From Omnitrophica WOR_2 bacterium RIFCSPLOWO2_12_FULL_51_8 (GTDB taxonomy: Bacteria; Omnitrophota; Gorgyraeia; Gygaellales; Profunditerraquicolaceae): 19,723 nucleotides of DNA. Positions within the stretch are counted from its first letter, which is position 1. Each line of letters begins with the position of its first letter. A program made the translations under genes and the position numbers. The DNA is taken from NCBI GenBank assembly GCA_001805895.1, contig MHHD01000002.1:1-19723 (forward strand). Reading direction: 5' to 3'. The notes beneath the pieces are model-generated. The model was not told the origin of the DNA. It searched no databases and saw only the letters and a program-made list of their open reading frames with translations. Positions 14,613-19,723 of this stretch are shown here, piece by piece.

Positions 14613-14770
14613 AATGAGCGTAAATTTCGGGCGTAAATTTTCACTAACAATAACCCTATCCCTCGCTTGAACATCCCGCAAATTTCTTTAGAAATTTGCG
14701 GGATAAGCTCGGGATTAATTCGCCCATACAACTTACGAACACTAACGTGTTCGTAAGTTGTGGGCTCATT
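14613..14770 (-). repeat. Composite palindromic repeat element, copy B
   Basis: Inverted relative to copy A. Read on the minus strand it shows AATGAGC, hairpin 1 (arms 14761-14747 and 14742-14728, same core AACTTACGAACAC), GCGAATTAATCCCGA, hairpin 2 (arms 14704-14690 and 14687-14673) and GCGAGGGATAG. Its ends are a perfect 7-bp terminal inverted repeat, AATGAGC at 14613-14619 and GCTCATT at 14764-14770. Two 10-bp direct repeats GCGTAAATTT lie near 14619 and 14631. It fills the space between the small-RNA terminator and the pilin promoter. No coding potential. Confidence 0.85.
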
Positions 14771-14803
14771 AAAAAAGCCTATTCTCTTTAAAAGAATAGG
14801 CTA
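14770..14803 (-). terminator. Intrinsic terminator upstream of the pilin region
   Basis: On the minus strand AGCCTATTCT (14802-14793), a 7-nt loop, AGAATAGGCT (14785-14776), then TTTTTT. A perfect 10-bp stem with a U tract. It would end transcripts of the secreted-protein gene and of the candidate small RNA, insulating the pilin gene. Confidence 0.85.
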
Positions 14804-14876
14804 ACCGCAGAGGAACAAAAATCAGCTAAAATTTAAGTATAATGACGTTTTACTTCTCCCTGCCCTCTTAAAGAGC
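14770..14876 (-). ncRNA. Candidate small RNA, about 105 nt
   Basis: A consensus-like promoter (14883-14911) and a perfect intrinsic terminator (14770-14803) bracket about 105 nt of the minus strand that contains no plausible open reading frame. The 5' part begins near GAAAGGCTCTTTAAGAG, with a self-complementary CTCTT/AAGAG, followed by an A/T-rich single-stranded stretch that could base-pair with mRNA. I recognise no known RNA family (not tRNA, 6S, SRP or tmRNA by inspection). It could instead be a promoter remnant plus the 3' end of the upstream secreted-protein transcript. Confidence 0.45.
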
Positions 14877-14882
14877 CTTTCT

Positions 14883-14911
14883 ATTATAAGTATAGCATAT
14901 CCTGGCGGCAA
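14883..14911 (-). promoter_or_regulatory. Promoter-like element downstream of the secreted-protein gene
   Basis: Minus strand: TTGCCG (14911-14906), a 17-nt spacer, consensus TATAAT (14888-14883). A second -10-like TATACT lies just upstream. It starts 32 bp after the stop codon of the VGIGT-repeat gene, with a terminator only about 100 bp downstream and no gene between them. Confidence 0.55.
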
Positions 14912-14942
14912 TTCAAGCTTGCTTACTACAACCAGCCTGATT

Positions 14943-16013
14943 CTAATTACAAGTACAATCTCCGTTTGAGAGCACCAAAGAAGAGCAGGAACCGATGGTC
15001 TTATCTGCCTTAAGGCATAGCGCTCTCCCGGAGACAACTCCCCTGTTTTCAATCTTTACGTCTCCACTCACATGCAGCTTCGCAGTAGGATTCGCCGTCC
15101 CAATGCCGACGCTGCCATCAGTTTTTACAAAAATCCCTTTATCGTTACTATTAGCCGCAGTAAGCAGAAGATTTTGTGCTGCCCCAGCAGTTAATCGAAG
15201 AGCATCCAAACTCGTTGTGTAAACCAAGCTGCCCCGATAAAATGCGCCATTGTAGAATTCCAGCAGAGGATCATCATCAGCACCGTCAATCCTTGTTCCA
15301 AGACCACCAGAGTTGAGAATATGCAACTTAGCCTGCGGACTCGCCGTCCCGATGCCGACCTTGCCGTTTACGTCTATGGTGAGTCTTGGCAAACTTCCAC
15401 TATAAAGATCTAATTTGTCATTAGTAAAATTATAGTAAACTCCGCCTCGCCAAGGTTGATTATCAGAAAACCAAACACCAGCTGCCCCGCTTGCCTGACT
15501 GTTTAGATTTAGAAAGGCATTACCGCCATCCTCGATAATAATGTCGTCAATATCCTGCTGCCCAGAGGCGTTTCCAGTACCAGATCTGACATGCAGTTTT
15601 ACTACCGGACTCGCCGTCCCGATGCCGACTTTGCCGGCTCCTCCAACCCATAACTTGCTTATTCCATTGGAATCGGTGGCATTCAAAAGATAGCTCGTCG
15701 CTTCGTCAGCTCCTCCGCGCAAATACAACACATTCCCTTGTCCGACCGAACCATCCAAATTTGTTAAGTTAACCAACGGAGCAGTACTATTATAGCCATC
15801 GGTTTTATAAACACTAAGAGGGCTACCCGGACTCGTAGTCCCGATGCCGACCCTGCCTGCGGCAGTGGTAGCCAGATAGGTATTGCCAGAGGTAGAGAGC
15901 TCGTTGTAACTGCCGTAAGGCGAAGGATAATAGGTGGTGATGGTTAAGGTCTCCTGGGCAAGCAGCGAGATGGGGAGAAATGTAAAAACAAAAGCGAAGA
16001 TTTTAGACTTCAT
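14943..16013 (-). CDS. Secreted VGIGT-repeat protein of fibre/tail-spike type
   Basis: The 356 residues start with a signal peptide (1-20, cleavage after LLAQ) and then ETLTITTYYPSPYGSYNEL, a mature N terminus I associate with Omnitrophota-like genomes. Four units of the form G-VGIGT-SP-KLHV follow (VGIGT at about 55, 129, 219 and 302), separated by 60-90 residues of Asn/Ser/Gly-rich sequence with short strands. This resembles phage tail-fibre and adhesin proteins that trimerise. There is no C-terminal S74 intramolecular chaperone; instead there is a Cys-rich tail with four Cys in the last 25 residues and one at about 333. The role is unknown, plausibly surface attachment. The ATG has GAGGAGG upstream, and a promoter lies at 16054-16082. 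Confidence 0.8.
   Translation of the reverse strand: MKSKIFAFVFTFLPISLLAQETLTITTYYPSPYGSYNELSTSGNTYLATTAAGRVGIGTTSPGSPLSVYKTDGYNSTAPLVNLTNLDGSVGQGNVLYLRGGADEATSYLLNATDSNGISKLWVGGAGKVGIGTASPVVKLHVRSGTGNASGQQDIDDIIIEDGGNAFLNLNSQASGAAGVWFSDNQPWRGGVYYNFTNDKLDLYSGSLPRLTIDVNGKVGIGTASPQAKLHILNSGGLGTRIDGADDDPLLEFYNGAFYRGSLVYTTSLDALRLTAGAAQNLLLTAANSNDKGIFVKTDGSVGIGTANPTAKLHVSGDVKIENRGVVSGRALCLKADKTIGSCSSLVLSNGDCTCN
15091..15857. repeat. Four dispersed in-gene repeats encoding VGIGT units
   Basis: The string GCCGTCCCGATGCCGAC or close variants occurs at about 15094, 15343, 15608 and 15835 on the plus strand, corresponding to the four VGIGT-P units of the secreted protein. The central two copies are nearly identical, indicating duplication or recent homogenisation; the outer copies have drifted. 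Confidence 0.8.
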
Positions 16014-16053
16014 ATCCTGCCTCCTCGTCTAATTTATGGTGCTTTTTTGTTTT

Positions 16054-16082
16054 ACCTTACCACAGCCAAACCCGGCTGTCAA
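16054..16082 (-). promoter_or_regulatory. Promoter of the secreted-protein gene with overlapping palindrome
   Basis: Minus strand: consensus TTGACA (16082-16077), 17 nt, TAAGGT (16059-16054), about 40 nt before the ATG. A perfect inverted repeat ACAGCC / GGCTGT (16062-16067 and 16074-16079, 6-nt centre) covers the spacer and the -35 edge, suitable for a repressor operator. Neither strand has a T run after it, so it is not an intrinsic terminator. Confidence 0.5.
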
Positions 16083-16093
16083 CAAAAACCTCT

Positions 16094-17305
16094 TTATGCC
16101 AGGCAATAATCCCCCCTGACTTCTTTTAATTTAACCTGCACTAACTGATTCCGCAGGCCGCGTTTAGCCCGCATCCTTACCTTAATATAGTTGTCACTGT
16201 GGCCCTCCTGACAGGCCGGGTCATCCCCTGCCCTCTGCTCCACCAGCACGCTCACTTTTTTGCCTAAGAATCCCTGCTGGTATTTTAAGGCGCATTCCCG
16301 GGCAACCGCGCGCAGGCGGCAGGCCCTAATCTTGATCTCCTCCGGGCTTACGGCCCCCGGCAGGGACGCGGCTTTTGTCCCGGGCCTGGCCGAAAAAGGG
16401 AAAACATGCGTCTTGAGGGGAATGATCTTACGGAGCAGGCTAATAGTATTCTGGAAGTGCCTCTCTTCTTCCCCGGGGAAACCGACTAAGCAATCAGTAG
16501 TGATGGCAATGCCGGGGACATCCTCCCTGATTTGAGCTGCCAGCCCCAAGTAATCAGCGCGGCGGTATTGGCGCAGCATCAACTGTAAAATTTCATCGTC
16601 GCCGCTCTGCATAGGGATATGCAGGTGCGGACATAAAATTTTTGAATTCTTGAATTTAGCGATCAGTTTAGCGCTGATGTCACCGGCCTCAATGGAGCTC
16701 AACCGCAGGCGCAATAACCCGGGAATCTTCTCTAAGCAAGAAATTGCCTCCGCCAACTCCCCTGCCGGCCGTAAATCCTTTCCCCAGGCGCCTAAGCAAA
16801 TTCCGCAGAGGACGATCTCTTTAAAACCGCGCCGCGCCAGGCCCGCGGCTTCAGAGACAATCTCCTGCAGAGGCTTGCTCCGGCAGGGGCCGCGCGCCAG
16901 CGGCACTTTGCAATAAGCGCAAAAATTATCGCAGCCGTCCTGAATCTTTAAGAATGCCCGGGTATGGCCGGAAAAACCGGAAATGCCCTGCTTTAGCCAA
17001 TTACCCTTTTTAACGATCACTGCCGCGGGGCAGACGTGTTTAATTTTATCCGCGTCCAGCTCAGCCAGGCAGCCGGTAACAATAACCCTGGCCCGGGGAT
17101 TTTCTTTTTCGGCGCGGCGGATGAAACCTAAGGATTCGCTATCTGCGCGGCCGGTAACGGTGCAGGTATTAATCAGGTAAACCTGCGCCGCAGCGCCGTT
17201 AGTCAGCTCCCGGAATCCCCGCGCCAGGAACTGCTCGCGCATAACTTGAGTATCATACTGATTAACCTTACAGCCAAGGGTATAGAATTTAATGGTCTTC
17301 ATCAT
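16094..17305 (-). CDS. mtaB: tRNA methylthiotransferase of the MtaB type
   Basis: Radical SAM enzyme that adds the 2-methylthio group to N6-threonylcarbamoyladenosine at tRNA position 37. At 403 residues it is slightly short for MtaB. The N-terminal domain begins FYTLGCKVNQYDTQ, the GCKVNQ-[YD]-T form that separates MtaB from MiaB and RimO, with Cys12, Cys48 and Cys79 for the auxiliary cluster. The radical SAM CxxxCxxC is at 125-132 (CDNFCAYC). A C-terminal TRAM-like segment holds YIKVRM. A second ATG directly follows the first, so the start may be 3 bases later. It is followed by a new promoter at 16054-16082 and preceded by a 126-bp repeat-bearing gap after rsmE. Confidence 0.92.
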   Translation of the reverse strand: MMKTIKFYTLGCKVNQYDTQVMREQFLARGFRELTNGAAAQVYLINTCTVTGRADSESLGFIRRAEKENPRARVIVTGCLAELDADKIKHVCPAAVIVKKGNWLKQGISGFSGHTRAFLKIQDGCDNFCAYCKVPLARGPCRSKPLQEIVSEAAGLARRGFKEIVLCGICLGAWGKDLRPAGELAEAISCLEKIPGLLRLRLSSIEAGDISAKLIAKFKNSKILCPHLHIPMQSGDDEILQLMLRQYRRADYLGLAAQIREDVPGIAITTDCLVGFPGEEERHFQNTISLLRKIIPLKTHVFPFSARPGTKAASLPGAVSPEEIKIRACRLRAVARECALKYQQGFLGKKVSVLVEQRAGDDPACQEGHSDNYIKVRMRAKRGLRNQLVQVKLKEVRGDYCLA

Positions 17306-17316
17306 CGTTTATAGTC

Positions 17317-17366
17317 TAAATCGGTCTTAGGTTTCGGCTACGTATCGTAAATCGTCTTCGGTTTCG
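17317..17366. repeat. Imperfect tandem repeat in the rsmE-mtaB gap
   Basis: Two units, TAAATCGGTCTTAGGTTTCG (17317-17336) and TAAATCGTCTTCGGTTTCG (17348-17366), differ by one indel and one substitution, with a period of about 31 bp. GTCGTCTTC recurs once more at 17370, and CGAAACC at 17384-17390 is the inverse of the GGTTTCG in unit 2. No gene was seen. Confidence 0.6.
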
Positions 17367-17396
17367 TGCGTCGTCTTCTTAAACGAAACCCCTTTC

Positions 17397-17417
17397 ATTT
17401 ATCTGTGTGCATCTGTG
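17397..17417. repeat. CACAGAT-type repeat copy after rsmE
   Basis: ATCTGTGTGCATCTGTG (17401-17417), two tandem ATCTGTG cores, 15 bp downstream of the rsmE stop. Same family as 3063-3160, 5183-5204 and 9729-9758. Confidence 0.6.
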
Positions 17418-17431
17418 TTTAGATAAAGGTA

Positions 17432-18160
17432 TTATTTCGCGGATAATGCAATATAGCTGGCAACGGCGATTGCCGCGGTCTCTACCCGCAGCACATTATC
17501 CCCCAAGGAAACCGGGATAAAGCCCGCCCTCCGGGCAAACGCCGCTTCCTGCGCGGTAAAATCGCCCTCCGGGCCGATTAGCGCCAGGATATCCTTTGCC
17601 TTCCGCAGGAAGAGAATTTGTTTTAAAGCCCTGCGCTTTCCAAGCAATGCCGGGATGAGCTTTAAATCGTACCCTCCGGAACAAGCGATCAGCCGCCTGA
17701 ATTCTGTTACCGGCTCAACCACCGGGAGCGAGCCGCGCTGGGACTGCTGGCTGGCGGCGAGGGCGATTTTTTTCCAGCGGGCGAGCCTTTGCCTGCTTTT
17801 CTCTGCTGTCAATTTGACTATCGTCCGTTCGGTAATCAGCGGGATGATTTTTTCCACCCCTAACTGCGTCAGCTTATCCACGATATCGTCAAAGCGGGAA
17901 TTTTGCGGAATAGCGCAAGCGATACTCAGGCGAAAATCCTTTTTTTCCGGCGGCAGGCGCCGGATGATTTCCAGAATGATTCTCTCCCTTCCTAATTCTT
18001 TCGCCGCGCAAAGATAGCCATTGCCCTTAGAATCAGAGGCAGTTACCTTCTCCCCTGGCCTAAGCCGCAGGACATCTTTTAGATGATGCAGCTGCGCCCT
18101 GTCGTTAATAATGATGGCCGTTCCAGAAATAATCTCCGACGGACAATATAGCCTATGCAT
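17432..18160 (-). CDS. rsmE: 16S rRNA m3U1498 methyltransferase
   Basis: SPOUT-family methyltransferase that makes N3-methyluridine at 16S position 1498. The 242 residues are full length. An N-terminal PUA-like RNA-binding part (MHRLYCPS, HHLKDVLRLRPGEKV) is followed by the knotted SAM domain with QNSRFDDIVDKLTQLGV, QQSQRGSLPVV, LIGPEGDFTAQE and the C-terminal SLGDNVLRVETAAIA. The last motif has DN where PR or PN is common. The ATG start gives the conserved N terminus. It lies 18 bp after the MEMO-AMMECR1 gene, so these are probably co-transcribed. Confidence 0.94.
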   Translation of the reverse strand: MHRLYCPSEIISGTAIIINDRAQLHHLKDVLRLRPGEKVTASDSKGNGYLCAAKELGRERIILEIIRRLPPEKKDFRLSIACAIPQNSRFDDIVDKLTQLGVEKIIPLITERTIVKLTAEKSRQRLARWKKIALAASQQSQRGSLPVVEPVTEFRRLIACSGGYDLKLIPALLGKRRALKQILFLRKAKDILALIGPEGDFTAQEAAFARRAGFIPVSLGDNVLRVETAAIAVASYIALSAK

Positions 18161-18178
18161 ATCGCAAATTATAAAAGG

Positions 18179-19684
18179 TTATGGAAAGATATTCTTCTCC
18201 GAAAATACTTCCGCCGTGAATATATACAACTCGGCGGCTTTATCCTTCCAGCAGTCCGCCGGCAGGCCGGCCTTTTGGGCGCAGAGCTGAGAGAGGAATT
18301 CCTCTTTGCTCCAGCCGGTTTCCCCGGCGACCTGGGGAAGAAAGACCCCGCTGTTAAAACCTCTTTTCACTAAAACCCCGTGCGTCCCTAACTGGATTTT
18401 TTCCGCGGAATCAACCCGCTGCACCGGAGAAAGCACAGAGATTTCAATCTCTAAACCGGCTAAGTCTTTCGCCTCTACCGGCGCAAAACGAGGGTCGCCT
18501 GCCGCCGCTTCTACCGCCATATCCCTAACCGTAAGGTAGAGCGGCTTGGTCCCCGTAAGATTACCGATGCAGCCGCGCAGCCGGCCGCGGTGATGCAGAG
18601 TAACGAAGGCGCCCATTTCCTGGTTTAATTCCGGGTCGGCCTCCCCTACCTCCAATTTTTTTCCGGTTTTTAAATAAGACTCAATAGAGCGCCGGGCGAT
18701 TTCCAGTAATTTTTTTCTCTCATCTTGATTTAACATCGGCCTCTCCTCTTCCTTGTCAATGGCGCAGCTGGCATAACCGACAGTCCAGACCCCTTTCTGC
18801 ATTTTACCGGTGACCACCGCGGAATTGGTATGCTTTAGAACTACAAGTTTATTGTGCCCTAATTCTTTGGACAAGGCTAAGGCCGTAACCACGCCCAGGC
18901 CGCCGCAGAGCTGTAACTTATTCTCCATCAGCCCATAATAGAGCCCCTCCGCGTTCATCTCCTTTAGATAAGCAAGGGTGAGCTCATCTACCCGCTCCAG
19001 CTCTTCGTAGTCGTAACCATGGTACATATCAGTGGAGGCCACCACCAACACGTCCTTGCGGTTGCCGATCGCCCCTTTCAGGGCGGCGGCGAACCCCTTA
19101 CAGACGGTGAAGGTGCAGTTATTCATCGCTATCGGCACAACCTTAAAATCCGGCAAAACCTTCTGTAGAAAAGGCAGCTGCACTTCTATCGAATGCTCCT
19201 TTTCAAAAGCCTGGCCGTCAATAACCACATCGGAATCGGCCTGTGCCAATCTCCGGCAGAATGCCTGATCCACCGGCACCTCGCCCAGCGGGGTGCGCAT
19301 GGCGCTTGTCCCAGGCAGGGCAATGCCGCTAAACCCGTAATAGTGGCTGGGGCCGATCACCACCACGGTCTTATAGGGCCTGCCCTGAATCAGCTTATAG
19401 GCAAAGGCGGCGGTAGGTCCGGAAAAACCGTAGCCGGCATGCGGGACAATGATGGAAAATATGTCTCCGCTAACTGCCTGCGGGCTGGCGGAGCTTAAAA
19501 ACCCGTCGATCATCGCGGATAATTCTTGCGCGTCCTGCGGGTAAAACGCGCCGGCCGCATTGGGCTGTTTTATGGTCTCAGCTAAAATTTTTTCATTGCT
19601 GAAGGCGGCCGGCAGGCAAAGGCAGGCGGCGAGTAAAGCGAAAAATAACCCTAAACTAAAAATAATCTTGAGGGACCTGCGCAT
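18179..19684 (-). CDS. Exported MEMO-AMMECR1 fusion protein (AmmeMemoRadiSam B/A)
   Basis: The 501 residues (from the ATG at 19684) join two domains. MEMO (about 40-308) shows VPHAGYGFSGPTAAFAY, GPSHYYGFSG, EHSIEVQLPFLQ and LCGGLGV; His82, His114 and Cys260 correspond to the metal-site residues of MEMO proteins. AMMECR1 (about 320-498) has GAFVTLHHRGRLRGCIG and AAAGDPRFAPV. Both are components of the AmmeMemoRadiSam system, usually found with a radical SAM enzyme; none is inside the window. A signal peptide MRRSLKIIFSLGLFFALLAAC carries a lipobox-like LAAC (Cys21), so the protein may be an envelope lipoprotein, unlike the usual cytosolic forms. The reading frame stays open to the window edge, so an earlier start is not excluded. 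Confidence 0.88.
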   Translation of the reverse strand: MRRSLKIIFSLGLFFALLAACLCLPAAFSNEKILAETIKQPNAAGAFYPQDAQELSAMIDGFLSSASPQAVSGDIFSIIVPHAGYGFSGPTAAFAYKLIQGRPYKTVVVIGPSHYYGFSGIALPGTSAMRTPLGEVPVDQAFCRRLAQADSDVVIDGQAFEKEHSIEVQLPFLQKVLPDFKVVPIAMNNCTFTVCKGFAAALKGAIGNRKDVLVVASTDMYHGYDYEELERVDELTLAYLKEMNAEGLYYGLMENKLQLCGGLGVVTALALSKELGHNKLVVLKHTNSAVVTGKMQKGVWTVGYASCAIDKEEERPMLNQDERKKLLEIARRSIESYLKTGKKLEVGEADPELNQEMGAFVTLHHRGRLRGCIGNLTGTKPLYLTVRDMAVEAAAGDPRFAPVEAKDLAGLEIEISVLSPVQRVDSAEKIQLGTHGVLVKRGFNSGVFLPQVAGETGWSKEEFLSQLCAQKAGLPADCWKDKAAELYIFTAEVFSEKNIFP

Positions 19685-19723
19685 GGACAAAAACGCGATG
19701 AAGGCACTACGCTCGCTATCCGC

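Noticed and set aside
14822..15052. 76-codon minus-strand frame overlapping the end of the secreted-protein gene
   Set aside because: Out of frame with the VGIGT-repeat protein and spans the promoter-like element; no recognisable features.
17317..17417. Possible CRISPR-like array
   Set aside because: Only two degenerate units with a short interval, no third repeat and no cas gene.
18161..18178. TATAAT about 10 nt before the rsmE start as a promoter
   Set aside because: No convincing -35 box at 16-18 nt and the gap to the upstream gene is only 18 bp, so co-transcription is simpler.

Overview
The window is a dense block of bacterial chromosome in which every recognisable gene lies on the minus strand, so transcription runs from right to left. 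A secretin (PilQ) implies an outer membrane. The secreted protein at 14943-16013 starts its mature part with a TITTYYPSPYG-type motif followed by repeated VGIGT-P-KLHV units. I associate this with Omnitrophota and related uncultured lineages, so a Candidatus Omnitrophota-like genome is my best guess. That assignment is inference from recall; no marker-gene comparison was possible.

Reading in the direction of transcription, the right end (19.7-16.1 kb) holds an exported MEMO-AMMECR1 fusion protein, rsmE (16S rRNA m3U methyltransferase) and mtaB (tRNA methylthiotransferase). Next come the secreted VGIGT-repeat protein with its own promoter (16.0-14.9 kb) and a 400-bp non-coding stretch. That stretch holds a candidate small RNA (promoter plus intrinsic terminator), one copy of a structured palindromic repeat, and the pilin promoter.

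The middle (14.4-5.5 kb) is a type IV pilus locus. The order is major pilin, strong terminator, a TMTC-like multi-pass glycosyltransferase with TPRs, four minor-pilin genes resembling a GspH/I/J/K (PilV/W/X) tip set, then pilM-pilN-pilO-pilP-pilQ, mostly with overlapping ends. The pilus motor (pilB, pilT), platform (pilC) and prepilin peptidase (pilD) are not in the window.

The left end (5.5-0 kb) is a conserved housekeeping neighbourhood: a short DUF2344 gene, rng, rplU, obgE, proB and proA (cut by the window edge). Compared with the usual order of this neighbourhood, ysxB and rpmA (ribosomal protein L27) are missing between rplU and obgE, and the DUF2344 gene is only about half length. In both places a short CACAGAT-type intergenic repeat sits at the point of loss.

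The most unusual items are: two inverted copies of a composite palindromic element whose stems differ in sequence but stay perfectly paired; a candidate small RNA upstream of the pilin; a possible dedicated glycosylation enzyme beside a pilin with a Ser/Thr-rich tail; a pilin paralogue lacking the Gly-1 and Glu5 hallmarks; and a MEMO-AMMECR1 fusion carrying a lipoprotein-type signal peptide.
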